From the NCBI GenBank assembly GCA_034440615.1, contig JAOTOM010004870.1, positions 310,001-374,000 of the forward strand: a stretch of 64,000 nt of DNA, given 5' to 3'. The position numbers and the translations under genes were made by a program. The first letter of the stretch is position 1. Every line of letters begins with the position of its first letter. Source of the DNA: Ashinkailepas kermadecensis (lineage: Eukaryota > Arthropoda > Thecostraca > Neolepadidae). The notes beneath the pieces were generated by a model that worked only from the letters and a program-made list of their open reading frames with translations, made no database searches and had not been told where the DNA came from. This document shows, one piece after another, positions 11,181 to 23,028 of the stretch.

Positions 11181-11265
11181 TGGCTGCCTTTCCGCCGACT
11201 CCATCGGTTTATATGGTGCCCGCCAGCGCCTCGGGCCGCGCCGTGACCGCGGAGCCGTGACGTCA
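11181..11265 (-). promoter_or_regulatory. Promoter of cuticle-like gene, copy 1
   Basis: On the minus strand ATATAAA lies at 11,214-11,208, with a CCAGTT initiator-like site about 32 bp downstream (A at 11,181) and the ATG 33 bp further. A perfect TGACGTCA lies at 11,258-11,265, about 44 bp upstream of the TATA box, within GC-rich sequence. The same arrangement is kept in the unit 2 and 4 copies. The start site is predicted. Confidence 0.7.
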
Positions 11266-12780
11266 CCACCGCAGGCCACACCCCTGTCTTGCACGGCTGG
11301 CGTCTGGAGTGCGTACGCGACTACTGACCATGGACAGCAAATTGCGTGCACACAGCATAACGGAGCGCTGTGTTGTGCGGTGTTTTGTTCCCGATTGGCA
11401 CCAGCCTTCCACTATCTGGGATCAACCGATCACTTTGCAAGGCAGCTGGCGTCCAGTGTGTATTGCCACACATCGGCATAAAGGTGCCACAGGCATCACT
11501 CAAACTGCCCCGTCAAACGGACTTGGGTGCTGGGACGCGCACATCGATTGGAAATCAACAAGCCATCGTGCTCTGCCTCCCCACCCCCCCCGTCCAGAAG
11601 TGTTGCGGCGATGTGTCTCTGAACTCGTGCCGCGTACCGGGGCAGTGCGTTTGTCGACTCACACGTCGATGTCATAGCTCTGAATGGCTACACAGCGACC
11701 TTGCACTAGCTAACTTTAACGTGTTTGGCCTGTCAACAAGTTCACACTGCTCCAGCTACTCAAGCACGGAACTACGCTATACTTTAATCTACTACATCCA
11801 TTGTTTTACTTTGAAAAGATATCAAGCCAGTGTGCATCTAAATAATTCCATGTATTGTTTTTATGGTCCTTAGACATTGTAAGTAAGAGGTCGAGCAAAA
11901 CAAGATGAAAGAGCATGTTTCATAGAAACTATTGCTGTGTTCGAAGGCCTTGAATATGTCACAATACCTGAGTTTTCCAAACCATAAATTGCTCCCAAAA
12001 AGATACGTTCCATGCTATCGGGAATGGGCTATTTTTCCTGTATGGTTCATACGACCATGAGTCAGTGCGCCTGAAAATCCCAATGGACAACAACCCGTGT
12101 GATTGGAAGATAGGCCATGAAACTGTACACTGTTATACGACTCGCCAAATTGCTAGCATGACTTACTTCGAATGATGATTGATTAAAACAAAAATGATTT
12201 TGCCTATACCTAAAAAAATGGTTGTTTTGGCCAAGCTGCCCGGTAAATAGCTAAATGAGGTCTTCAATAACGAGACGACAGGAAAAGCCGTAGATGAATA
12301 CATGTCGAAGATAATTGGCACAAGAAAACATTTTGATATTATTTGTAAATGTGCCTAATGCACATTCCCTAACCATTCCTGTTCAAAGAGGAACATTTCG
12401 AAAGGTACTATCTAATCAGACGGAGCATATACAACAACGAGCATTTTCAGCTAAAAACCATCCTAATGTGTATGGGTTGGCAAAGACAACGACAGGCGCC
12501 CCGCAAGGCTTTGCTGGTTGGGGAGTTGCTTTCCAATAACTATTGGTTGAGCTCAATTTATCAGCGGAAAGAACTTGGAACTTGGCACGGGACTCGGAAA
12601 AAAGTATGTAAAAATCACGAAATTCACTGAACGTGCTCCACAAAGCCTGGAAATCACTAGCAAATAACTGGTACCGAATGTAAAGCCCTTCCCATTGGGG
12701 ACCAGAATTTCAGACCAGTGTTTTGTGCTTCACGTGGACACGTGTACTGTATACTTCTGCGTCTTTGTTTCCTCTTTCAG

Positions 12781-12818
12781 TCAGTTCCAAGAAGTCTGAG
12801 GACGTGGATGTTACAGCC
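12781..12818 (+). other. Exon-like segment A, unit 2
   Basis: Preceded by a strong pyrimidine tract (TTTGTTTCCTCTTTCAG) and followed by GTAAGT. It encodes SSKKSEDVDVTA, differing from the unit 1 and 4 copies by KRP to KKS. Both splice signals are consensus, making it the best of the three copies. Confidence 0.4.
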
Positions 12819-13422
12819 GTAAGTAAACGAGAGTGCCATTCTGGACAATTCGGCTCTGGGTGGCAAACATAATTTTGCGTGGCTTTCAATAGGAACGTAA
12901 AAGGCAAGTTTTCCCCCATGATTGTTTTTGCCTTCGTTAGTTATATCAACCATCGACGTAGGATTATGTAAATTATTTGGATGGCACAATACATTAAGGC
13001 AATGGGCGTGCCGAATTTGATTGGTACGCATTCCACACCGGGTCCTATCTTAAACTTTGAAGTTATTGGTGGCACATCTAACATTGGGGGGGGGGGGGGG
13101 GGCAAGTAACCTCCCAAAAGCGTACCAAGCTGCACCAATGTATCACACAGACACCTCGCATTACATCTGTTCACAGTTAACTTTTTCTTCTGTTGGTCGG
13201 TCGGGAGCGGGATGCACTGGTGTGGTGTGAATTGCGTGTGAATTCACACCACTGGTGTGGTGTGAAGTGAGTGTGAATTCACACCACTGGCATGGTGCGA
13301 ATTGAGCGCCACGTAATGTCCCGCAGACGGCTGCAGCGCCGTAGTCATGATCGCATTTGTACGTTTCCAGGCACTGTGACTCTTGCACCAGCTGTACTGT
13401 CCAACTGTCAGAGTGGCAGCGG

Positions 13423-13464
13423 CGCCTTGGGATCGACTATGCGCCGTTGCACCAATCCCGTTGT
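13423..13464 (+). repeat. 42-bp minisatellite motif, single unit
   Basis: One diverged copy (CGCCTTGGGATCGACTATGC start) at the place where unit 4 has 74 copies. It probably represents the pre-expansion state. Confidence 0.8.
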
Positions 13465-13643
13465 CGTTGTAGGATTTCAACGATTTCTTACAGTAAGTTT
13501 TATTTGATATTTGCATTGCTGTTGGTCTGCTATCGGCACTCTCCAGTGTAACTCTATTTCTAGCTGGTGATCACTTATCACGCTCGTTGGACCCCTTTGA
13601 ATCTGATTTGTTGAAAATGTTCTTTTTCTTTTTCTTTTTGCAC

Positions 13644-13716
13644 GAGCTTCACCGACTTCTCCTTCCTGACATGTCACGTGCAAGAGGACGCTGCTAAGGA
13701 TGATGAAGCACGAAAG
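13644..13716 (+). other. Decayed exon-like segment B, unit 2
   Basis: Homologous to 30,941-31,014 and 20,849-20,923 but the acceptor CAG has become CAC and three bases are missing after ATGTC. The donor is GTACGT. If B was ever an exon, this copy has lost its acceptor. Confidence 0.35.
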
Positions 13717-14299
13717 GTACGTGCCTGCGTTGACCTGACTCAACACCTGTTGACAGTGATGGAATGAGGATTATCTTAAGGGGGAGGGGGAGGGGGCGAC
13801 AAATACAAAACGTCAAGAAATTGAGAAGGGCTTCGGCGCACTTCGTCCGACCGATTTTCATCGTTCACGTTTGCTTAAGTTATAAAAAACGAGTGTCTGT
13901 GGAATGTTTTCACCCATCCTGAAACCATATTTAATTATGAAAGCACGTTGCATGTTTATCGTATTGCAGATAAATTGCTCGATCTCTACCCTCTTGCTGA
14001 TACCAACCGTGCACACCATTAAAGACGACGGAATTTTCCCGGCAAAACTCTGCATGAGATCACAAGTTGTCGTCCCCCCCCAACACCCCCGCTGTCTGAC
14101 CGGATAAAATCCGCGTGCCATGTCTGGAAATCAAATCCTATGCCTGCCACTCGCTACACTTGCGAGTATTATGCCGTATTAACAACAACCATGCTGGTGT
14201 GCTAGAAATCCTAGAAGTAGCTCAATACATAGCTTAAGCATAGACAGTGCCCCTACCCATTCCCGAGAGGATTTGAGCCGAGGAAGGCTAACATAAGGT

Positions 14300-14420
14300 A
14301 ACACATCCTAACCTAACCTAGGCTATCCTATCCTATCATATTATAACCTAACCTAATCTAATATGACTTGACCTGAACTAAGCAGACCTCATTTGATCTG
14401 ACCTATCCTACCATTTCCAA
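14300..14420. repeat. CCTAACCT-rich patch, unit 2
   Basis: Several CCTAACCTAACCT and CCTATCCTATCC words. These resemble degenerate arthropod TTAGG-type repeats. Repeated at 31,600-31,715 in unit 4; deleted in unit 3. Confidence 0.7.
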
Positions 14421-15370
14421 ACTCCATTTCCATACTCCCTATAACACAGGTGTAATTCCCAGTATACAGGGTAAGTCACACTTACCTACAAAATATTTCC
14501 CACGTTAGCTTGGCTGGCAATACGTGTGAATGCATAGTTTTCGACCGACGAAGTTGGCTGCAGCAAACCCAGCGATCCATCGATATAATTAGCCGACAAA
14601 GAAGGCCGAAAATGATGTTTGTCACTGCTTCAAGACAGCATTGATGGTAGGTGTTTCAGTATTTTTCATTCTTCGTATTAATCGTAGTATTTTCTATCGT
14701 AAAAAAAATCTAGAAATATCGTGGGAATAGCAACATTTAGCGTTATGCTTGCCCACCACTTTTCGTCCAAAATGGCGCCTGACCGAGATGTTGATGGGGT
14801 GCGAAGCAGCGGCTGTTTTACCGGCCATGACACTTGTCGCTCTCGTCACGATGGCTGACCACTGGCATGCGGCAGGTGTCGATGGTCAATGGGAAATGTG
14901 TAGCCGATACATGGCATGGAGTAATGCAGGGAACGGCGTATAGTCACTTATAGGCGTCTTCCAACACCAGATACAATTGTGAAAAACGATGAAAAATGCT
15001 GTTTTTTATTTACACCAAGTTGGTGCACAAGAATGATCACATTCTGACTTGAACAATCACATTTTACACCCTGAGCGAATTAACGGCAGGGGATTTCGGC
15101 ATAGCCTGTTCTCCCATCAGGCTGGTGTCAGTGACGTGCAGTACATTGACCCGATCGTATCGAAATTGTACGCAAAAAGTAGCCAACACCATGGGCTTTC
15201 ACGTGGTGTCACACATCCCCCGTTCCCTGTGATGTGAGCCGAACCGAACGCCAATATGTGGCGGTCGCTCTTTTCGTTGAAACAAATCCAGCCCGGTGTT
15301 GAAAAGAAGTCGTGTTGTCGAACAAATACTGAGCGAATGGCACGCTCTACGTTTCATCCACCCCTATAGA

Positions 15371-16625
15371 TTGTACATTAGGGTGTCCCAAAAAAACAAC
15401 TTTTTGGCCGTGCAAGCTGCCCAACCAAAACGGGGTGCTCTTTTACACAAAGACTAAGCTGACCAAGTTTGGTCCCCTCCTTTAAGTTTTGGTCCCCCCC
15501 AGCCCCTCAAAGGTCAGTGACCCCACCCCAATGGGGTGGAAAATCAATTTCATCGCACAGACTTGGGAGTGGGTTTATTTAAAAGCTTTCATTGAGCAGA
15601 ACAAACTTTAATTCAGGCAAAATGTTCGAATCACAATATTTATTGTTCTATGCGGCCATTTCAGATCCAACGCAACCGGAAATAACGAGCGGTTATCAGA
15701 GTAAGGCATTGCGGTGATCGCCGTGACTTGGTCTGTGAAGAAATGTATTTAGACATGATAGAAGGGTTGTTTCGGGACAGTAACATACTATTTTCAGTTC
15801 AGTCCATTATTTTGACCTATTGACATATACCTATTTACATATATTTGACCTATTGACAACTCACAGTGGCATATCAACATCAGTATGCTAATCAACATCA
15901 CTATGTTAGATACAGGTCGAACTGTGAGAATGAGAGTGCACAATGACAGTGAAGTAGATGCACATTTAACGCGATAATGTACAATACTATGGCAAAATAA
16001 TCCGTTTCTCATCTGCGCTTCATCTGTGCCAGCCACGTTGCACTGTCTACTCAGTCGTAGTCTCATGCCGTCAGCATGCACGATGCACAGCCAGCTCACT
16101 TTTCCGCACTGACGGGACCGCAGCCCGGTGTGAACTCGCCACTGCGATCATACGACTTCTAACTCTGCCGTCTCTAGCCATGTCTGCGTACTCGGTAATG
16201 CCCTTAATACCACGTTCGGCTGCGTCATTCACGACTGACAACTGCTGCATTTCATTCTCCATTCGAACATACTCATCGTCATCTGCCCATTGGCTGGACT
16301 CTGATAACCGCTCGTTATTTCCGGTTGCGTTGGATCTGAAATGGCCGCAAAGAACAATAAATATTGTGATTCGAACATTTTGTCTGAATTAAAGTGTGTT
16401 CTGCTCAATGAAAGCTTTTAAATAAGCCCACTCCCAGGTCTGTGCGATTAACTTGATTTTCCACCCCATCGGGGTGGGGTCACTGACCTTTGAGGGGCTG
16501 GGGGACCAAAACTTAAAGGAGGGGGACCAAACTTGGTCAGCTTAGTCTTTGTGTAAAAGGCACCCCGGTTTGGTTGGGCAGCTTGCACGGCCAAAAGTTG
16601 TTTTTTGGGACACCCTATTGTACAT
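15371..16625. mobile_element. hAT-like DNA transposon with ~320-bp terminal inverted repeats
   Basis: Element 15,379-16,617 (1,239 bp) begins TAGGGTGTCCC and ends in its reverse complement. Left inverted repeat 15,379-15,702, right 16,298-16,617, interior about 595 bp. It is flanked by an exact 8-bp duplication TTGTACAT (15,371-15,378 and 16,618-16,625). Units 3 and 4 show the empty site as a single AGATTGTACATGCC. An 8-bp duplication with TA at its centre and YAGGG termini point to the hAT superfamily, Buster-like. The long inverted repeats are unusual for hAT and suggest a non-autonomous fold-back derivative. Confidence 0.9.
16071..16330 (-). pseudogene. Possible transposase tail inside the hAT-like element
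   Basis: An open minus-strand frame runs from the right inverted repeat into the interior: a polar stretch (SSQWADDDEYV), then VVNDAAERGIKGITEYADMA and ASSHRAAVP, ending at TGA near 16,071. From memory, ND-AERG followed by an HR-P segment is common near the C-terminus of a widespread family of uncharacterised invertebrate proteins; I cannot verify the match here. The simplest reading is the C-terminal end of the protein of an autonomous parent, left after internal deletion. Confidence 0.4.
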
Positions 16626-17902
16626 GCCCGGATAGCCCCAGTGACCGGCTATCCGCTCACGAAATTTTATAGCTCTAGTAAGTGCCGCTCGTAGCTCGAA
16701 GGCGCCCCACTGAAAACAGATGCACGAGCCTGACGATCACACGGTACAGCGCACCCGGTCGCCGACCATAAAAGCGCGCATTTCACGTTGGGCGCATTCT
16801 TCTAAGAATTTTCGTCTTCGTGCCACTTTTGCCACGCATATATGATGTGGCCATAGGTGTTGTTTATGAAAATTATTGAGGTCGCAGGAACGATTTTCAA
16901 GCTGGATGAATACAGATTGTGACCATCGTTTGTAGCCCGTTTGGAATGCGCGAAGACCACTTTATCGATTGCTGAGCGAATAGATTGGGGTCGGGAAGAA
17001 TTGAATTGGGAGGAATTGGAATTTAAATAGAAATTCGGAGGAATTGGTGGTGTGGTGGCGCGACACCGGTCGGAGCATCGCTTTCATAGGCTGGGTGATG
17101 GACTTCACTCCAATTAGCCCAACTGTTTGTCGCTCACGGCCGCCCTGGTTCTTGAACTGGTCGGTCACACCCGGTTTGGTGGTGTGCCCACAAGCCTTTG
17201 CAGCTTGTGCATTGTCACAAGCCTTTGCATCTTGAGACTTGTCTTGCCGTGGCGACTTTTTCTGGAAAAAATGGACAAGTTCGAAGCTGAATGTTCTTGA
17301 TTGACGGAACTGAACTTGATAACGTTACGTCATTCGCTCCCTTTGCGAGTTATCAAAGCTAAATTCGCTTTAAAATGAAGGACTACATCACAAATCTAGC
17401 AAAACACGTTAGTGGAAAAGTGTGTATCACAAAATATGGTTATAATTGGTGCGTATTTTTTGGTAAATAAAAGGTTTCTGCAGTGCTCCTCGGCTGAAGG
17501 AACACTTACCAGCAATGGTTCAACACCATCAAAGATGCTGGAATATGACGCACAATAGCTACATAGCTGCTTTGTACGCAGCACTGGATGCACACCATGC
17601 CTCACACCAGATGTCTTCCCAGCACATTCAGCGATCATACTTAGCCGAGGTATATTGCAAGCTATAATCAGGTATGCACCGCAGAGTGCACAATGATGTT
17701 GCATAAGTCGCTGTCATGGTGCACAAGAAAGTCGTTGCAAATAGGCGATCACATGGATATTGTGTTCATGGCAAGCTTAGATTGAGCGAAACGGCATCGG
17801 AAACGTGGTGTGAACGGTCCGAGCCAGGGTTCACACGCACAGCGCACGCCCACACTCGCTCAGTCCACTCCCGACGACTTCTGCCGGGACAGATGGGTAT
17901 GG

Positions 17903-17921
17903 TGACGTCATCATGACGTCA
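17903..17921. promoter_or_regulatory. Twin TGACGTCA sites, unit 2
   Basis: Perfect palindromes at 17,903-17,910 and 17,914-17,921, same 11-bp spacing as in the other units. Confidence 0.5.
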
Positions 17922-18554
17922 TCAGTCCGGACGAACGGGGGCAGAGTCTAGACGAGTGTAGTCGGCTCGAGAAGCTCGTGCGTGCTGTGGCGACCAGAGA
18001 CAGCTGGTTAGAAAACGTGCAGTGAAACAAGCAGAGCGTAACCATGCCAACGGCTCGGGGCCGGGTAATTTGATCGTCCGGTGGTAATGCGATGACAAGC
18101 TGACTTCCCAGATGAACGTTCAGTTCCATGCAGTTTCCTACGGCGAAAAATTAAATGGCGCGTAATTTGCACATATTTAAATTGGCGAAGTGTTGCAACA
18201 CCCCTCGAAATTGTGCTCAGAAGCTATGACAGAAAGCCGCCGCCAACGACCACCGGCCGGTTGTGGTGGTTTGCAATGAGGCCGTTGTTTTGCTCACACG
18301 ACCACCATACCAATCGGTCAGACAAATGCCAATTTCCTCTTCAACACCGAGTCCAAGCCACGAAGTAGCAGGACGGCAGGTCTGTTCGGCCAATGCATGG
18401 ACATATGGACCGACTTCGAAGCAGTTAATTCACACAAAAACATTGGCACCATAACGCCATCGATATGTCCAACACACACCGCCAAACTGCATCATAGCGC
18501 CCGCTTCACACCACTATAAGCGTAACCACTTGTCCCGTTCTGTCACTACTAACC

Positions 18555-19307
18555 TCAATGAAGATACCCCTGGGCCTCATAGCCGTAGGCGGGAGCGCCG
18601 TAGCCGTAGGCACTGCCGGCGTTTCCGTAGGCGGGGGCGCCGTAGCCGTAGCTGCGGGCGGACAGACCGTATGCCTGGGCGCCGTAGCCGTAGCTGCGGG
18701 AGGACAGGCCGTAGGCGGGGGCGCCGTAGCCGTAGCTGCGGGTGGCGTGGCCGTAGGCGGGGGCGGCATAGCCGTGGGCGCCGTAGCCGTTGGCTGCGTA
18801 GCCGACAGGCGTGGCTACGGTGTGTCTCTGGACGGCCACGGCGTGTGTGACGCCGCTGTTGTAGCCGCTCACGCCACGCGGCGCCAAGTAGCCGTAGGCG
18901 CCGCCGTAGGGCACCACCGGGCTGGCCAGGTAGCCGGAGGCGCAGGCTGCGTAGGCGCACAGCACGATCAGGAAGAGCTGCCGATGAGGGAGCCGGTGTG
19001 GGTGATGACGGTAGGCACGATTCGCGCCGCAGTTACACGGGCGATAAGTGCAAAAATACTACCGTGACAAAATGTCCTCTTGGAGTATTGTCACGTCCGC
19101 GGCAACAATTGCTCTAGCACGGAGCACTTCCAAAGGTGAGGAACGATCCATGAAAATTACACAGGCGCCACACGTTGTCGCCGCCGGATTTCTTCACCCA
19201 GTCGCAGCATTGCCGATCTGCCCCGTATTCTACTCTAGCTATTCTATTATATTCTACTCTATTCTATTCTGGCTGTGTGCGTGGCATTCGCTTACCTTGG
19301 CTGCCAT
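18555..19307 (-). CDS. Cuticle-like Tyr/Gly/Ala-rich secreted protein, copy 2 (two exons)
   Basis: Exon 1 (19,307-19,296) encodes MAAK before GTAAGC; intron 318 bp; exon 2 (18,977-18,555) begins CTCTTCCTG after CGGCAG. The predicted protein is 144 residues, starting MAAKLFLIVLCAYAACAS, a signal peptide with A-to-V and S-to-Y changes relative to copies 1 and 4. It lacks one 14-residue block (the YGYGAPAYGYAAQ segment after the first GYAA) but otherwise keeps the same order of repeats and the GYLH end; APAYG is changed to AQAYG in one block and the last YAAQ to YEAQ. The frame is intact, so the gene may be functional. The same promoter layout lies at 19,340-19,424. Confidence 0.82.
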
Positions 19308-19339
19308 TGCGGAGGGAGGTGTGTGAGTGTCTGTGGAAC

Positions 19340-19424
19340 TGGCTGCCTTTTCGCCGACTCCATCGGCTTATATGGCGCCGGCCACCGCCCCGGGTCGCGC
19401 TGTGACCGCGGAGCCGTGACGTCA
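19340..19424 (-). promoter_or_regulatory. Promoter of cuticle-like gene, copy 2
   Basis: ATATAAG on the minus strand at 19,373-19,367 and TGACGTCA at 19,417-19,424. The third A of the TATA box of copies 1 and 4 is G here, which may weaken it. Confidence 0.65.
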
Positions 19425-20085
19425 CCACCGCAGGCCACACCCCTGTCTTGCATGGCTGGTGTCTGAAGAGCGTACGCGACTACTGACCATGGACAGCAAA
19501 TTGCGTGCACATAGCATAACGGAGCGCTGTGTTGAGCGGTGTTTTGTTCCTGATTGACACCAACCTTCCATTATCCGGAAACCTTCCACTTTCCGGAATC
19601 AGCCGATCACTTTGCAAAGCAGCTGGCGTCCAGTGTGTATTGCCACACATCAGCATCAAGGTGTCACTGGCATCACCCAAACTGCCCGGTCAAACGGACT
19701 TGGACGCTAGGACGGGCACATCGAATGGAAATCAACACGCCGTCGTGCCATGCCTTTGAAACTTTGAAGTTATTGGTGGCACAACTAACATTGGGGGGGG
19801 CAATTAACCTTCCAAAAGCGTACAAAGCTGCACCACGGTATCCAACAGACACGTGGCATTATATCTGTTCACAGTTAACTTCACGTTCTGTTGGCCGGTC
19901 GGGAGCGGGATGCACTGGTGTGGTGTGAATTGAGTGACACTTCACACAACTGGTATGGTGTGAATTGAGCGCCACGTAATGTCCCGCACACGGCTGCAGC
20001 GCCGACGTCATGTTCGCATTTGTACGTTTCCCGGCACTGTGACTCTTGCACCAGCTGTACTGTCCAACTGTCAGAGTGGCGGCGG

Positions 20086-20127
20086 CGACTCGGGATCGAC
20101 TGTGCGCCGTTGCACCAATCCCGTTGC
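20086..20127 (+). repeat. 42-bp minisatellite motif, single unit
   Basis: One copy with the consensus GACTCGGGATCGACTGTGC start and CAATCCCGTTGCC end. Confidence 0.85.
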
Positions 20128-20848
20128 CGTTAGAAGATTTCAACGATTTCTTAGCGTATGTTCTGTTTGTTATTTGCATTGCTGTCGGTCTGTTATCGAC
20201 GCACTCCAGTGGAGCTCTATTTCTAGCATGTGATCACTCATCACATGCTGTGATAAGTGATAAAGCACTATCTAGCATGTGATCGTGTGCTGTTGATAAT
20301 TCTGCTTTACGCTGCACTTTTTGGCCGGGGGTGGGGCGGGGGTTGCACGTATTCTGCTATTTTAATTTAGACGAATAATATTTCCTCAACATTCCATCGT
20401 CACCCGTTCCCCTCCCTCGCCAGTGAGTGCTGCCAAAGTCCATGTCCTGGACTTTGCCCATGTCCATGTCCCAGATTGTATTCATTTCGTCAATATCCTA
20501 ATCCATAAACAGAGTAAAGCTGTTTTATAACAACTAATTCGAGGCACACCACATTGAAAAGCTGAACCAATGTCCATACATTTTTGAACTCGGATGCGGG
20601 GAGACATCCCAAGGACAATACATTTTAATTTTTATCTTCCTATTTCATTCACAATTCACCACTCCCGAATGTGAAACTAAGGCTTGCATAAATTGTTCCA
20701 AATTGCTAATTTGGAGCTTCTACACCAAATGTCATTTATATCTTCACACCAACACCATGGACTAATATGAACTTTTGGATGCTCGTTGGACCCCATTGAA
20801 TCTGCTTTGTTGGAAATGTTTTTTAAAATAATGTATTCGCTTTTTGAG

Positions 20849-20923
20849 GAGCTTCACCGATTTCTCTTCCCTGAGATGTCGAACGTGCAAGAGAACGATG
20901 CTGAGGACGATGAAGCACGAAAG
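20849..20923 (+). other. Exon-like segment B, unit 3
   Basis: 75 nt, acceptor TTTTTGAG (weak, GAG) and donor GTGCGT. The sequence is nearly the same as unit 1, with the 75-nt form reading EMSNVQENDAEDDEARK. Confidence 0.3.
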
Positions 20924-21079
20924 GTGCGTGCCTGCATTGACCTGTTGAACTGACTCTATGCCTGTTGACAGTGATGGAGCCAGGATTATCTTCAGAGGGG
21001 GGGGGGGGGGGAGTGGCGACGATAACAAGATGTCAAGAGCTTGAAAATGTTTTTGCCGCACTTCGCGTTACTGATTTGC

Positions 21080-21154
21080 ATCCGTCACGTTTGATTAATT
21101 TATCATCCGTCACGTTTGATTAATTTATCATCCGTCACGTTTGATTAATTTATC
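21080..21154. repeat. 25-bp tandem repeat, three units
   Basis: Three exact copies of CATCCGTCACGTTTGATTAA followed by TTTAT. Single copy in the other units. Confidence 0.95.
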
Positions 21155-22770
21155 AAAAACACGTGTATTGGGAATGTTGTCACATATCTTGAAACTATAT
21201 TTAATTGTGAAAGCAAGTTGCATGTTTATCGTATTGCAGATAACATGTTCGATCTATACCCTCTTGCTGAAACCAACCGTGTACACCCTTAAAGACAACG
21301 GGATTTTCGCGCAAGACTCTGGTGCACAAGAATTGTCGTATTCTGACATTAAAATTCCCATCTTACACGCTAAGCGAATTAACGACAGGGGATTTCGGCG
21401 TAGCCTGTTCTCCCATCACCCTGGGGTGGTCGGACACGTGCAGTACATTGACCCGATCGCATCGAAATTGTACGAAAGGGTAGCCAACACCACGGGCTTT
21501 CACGTGGTGTCACACATCCATCGATCCCTGTGATGTGAGCCGAACCGAACGCCAATATGTGGCGGTCGATCTTTTCGGTTAAACAAATCCAGCCCGGTGT
21601 TGAAAAGAAGTGGGGCTGTCGAACGAATACTGAGCGAATGGCACGCGCTACGTTTCATCCACCCCTATAGATTGTACATGCCCGGATAGCCCCAGTGACG
21701 GGCTACCCGCTCGCCCAGTTTGATAGCTCTGGTGCGTGCTGCTCTTAACTCGAACGTGCCCCACTGAAAACAGATGTACGAGCCTGACGGTCACATGGTA
21801 CAGCGCACACGGTCGCCGACCATAAAAGCGCGTATTTCACTGTTGGGCGCATGCTTCCAATAATTTTCGTATTCGTGCCACTTGTGATATATTATGATGT
21901 GGCCATGGGTGTTGTTTATGAAAATTATTGAGGGCGCAGGAACGATTTTCCAACTGGATGAATAAAGATTGTGACCGTCGTTTGTAGCCCGTTTGGAATG
22001 CGCGAAGACCACTTTATCAAGTGCTGAGCGAATAGATTGGGGTCGGGAAGAATTGGAATTGTAATAGGAATTGGGAGGAATTGGAATTGGAATTGGAATA
22101 TGAATTGGGAAGAATTGGTGGTGTGGTGGCGCGACACCGGATCAGAGCATCGCTTTCATAGGCAGGGCGATGGACGTCACTCCAATTAGCCCCACTGTTG
22201 CTCACGGCCACCCTGGGTCTTGAATTGGTAGTTCACAACCGTTTTGGAGGTGTCCTCATCAATTGGCACAAGCATTTGCAGCTTGAGTTTTGCCTTGGCG
22301 TGGCGACTTTTCCGTCAAAAAAAAGTTGTGCCTTGCCGTGAAAAAAATTATCGAAGCTGAATGATCTTGATTGACGGAACTGAACTTGATAACGTTACGT
22401 CATTCGCTCCCTTTGTGTGTTATCAAAACTAAAATCGCTTCAATGAAGAACTACATCACAAATCTAGCAAAACACGTTAGTGGAAAAGTGTGCACTACAA
22501 CATATGTTTATAATTGGTGCGTATTCTTTGGTAAATAAAAGATTCCTGCAGTGCTCCTCGAATGAAGGAACACTTACCAGCAATGGTTCAACACCATCAA
22601 AGATGCTGAAATATGATGCACAATAGCTACAGTGCAGCTTTGTACTTAGCACTGGATGCACACCATGCCTCACACCAGATGTCTTCCCAGCACATTCAGC
22701 GATCATACTTAGACGAGGTATATTGCAAGCTATAATCAGGTATGCACCGCAGAGTGCACAATGATGTTGC

Positions 22771-22799
22771 GTCATGTACGTCATGTACGTCATGTACAA
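22771..22799. repeat. 9-bp tandem repeat CGTCATGTA x3
   Basis: Three copies of CGTCATGTA between GTTG and CAATG. Other units read a simple GTTGCATACGTCGC here. Confidence 0.9.
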
Positions 22800-23009
22800 T
22801 GTATGTTGCGTACGTCGCTGTCATGGTGCACAAGAAAGTCGTTACAAACAGGCGATCACATGGATATTGTGTTCATGGCAAGCTTAGATTGAGCGAAACG
22901 GCATCGGAAACGTGGTGTGAACGGTCCGAGCCAGGGTTCACACGCACAGCGCACGCCCACACTCGCTCAGTCCACTCCCGACGACTTCTGCCGGGACAGA
23001 TGGGTATGG

Positions 23010-23028
23010 TGACGTCATCATGACGTCA
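23010..23028. promoter_or_regulatory. Twin TGACGTCA sites, unit 3
   Basis: Perfect palindromes at 23,010-23,017 and 23,021-23,028. Retained although the neighbouring gene is gone; only about 210 bp now separate them from the orphan promoter. Confidence 0.5.

Larger units (their letters stand above)
7946..12780. repeat. Duplicated C block, unit 1 copy
   Basis: Homologous to 16,618-19,765, 21,668-26,705 and 36,552-40,745. Order: GATTGTACATGCC start, AGCGCGC region, AATTGGAA array, CGTTACGTCATTCGC segment, twin TGACGTCA sites, 3' flank and body of the cuticle-like gene (minus strand), its intron, TATA box and promoter CRE, then about 1.4 kb of non-coding sequence running into the next A block. 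This copy is the most complete, with continuous homology through the C-to-A junction at 12,780. Confidence 0.9.
12781..15378. repeat. Duplicated A block, unit 2 copy
   Basis: Runs from exon-like A to the TTGTACAT where the hAT-like element is inserted. It contains one 42-bp motif, a mutated exon-like B, an AGGTTAGG-like patch and a segment at 14,700-14,943 nearly identical to 31,990-32,243 in unit 4. The last part (15,060-15,378) matches 21,360-21,667 and 36,245-36,551. Confidence 0.85.
16618..19765. repeat. Duplicated C block, unit 2 copy
   Basis: Starts at the right target duplication of the hAT-like element and contains a short AATTGGAA patch, twin CREs, the cuticle-like gene and its promoter. 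It ends by fusing directly to the A block at 19,757-19,770, so the terminal ~1.1 kb of C and the first part of A, including exon-like A, are missing. Confidence 0.9.
19766..21667. repeat. Duplicated A block, unit 3 copy
   Basis: Begins inside the GAAGTTATTGGTGGCAC region, lacking exon-like A. Contains one 42-bp motif (20,086-20,127), exon-like B (20,849-20,923), a poly-G run near 21,000, and a private 25-bp triplication. It is internally deleted: the sequence at about 21,325 jumps to the equivalent of 15,020, so the CCTAACCT patch is absent. Confidence 0.85.

Noticed and set aside
14749..14943. 64-codon frame shared with 32,049-32,243
   Set aside because: The surrounding DNA is equally identical between units 2 and 4, so the conserved frame carries no separate signal.
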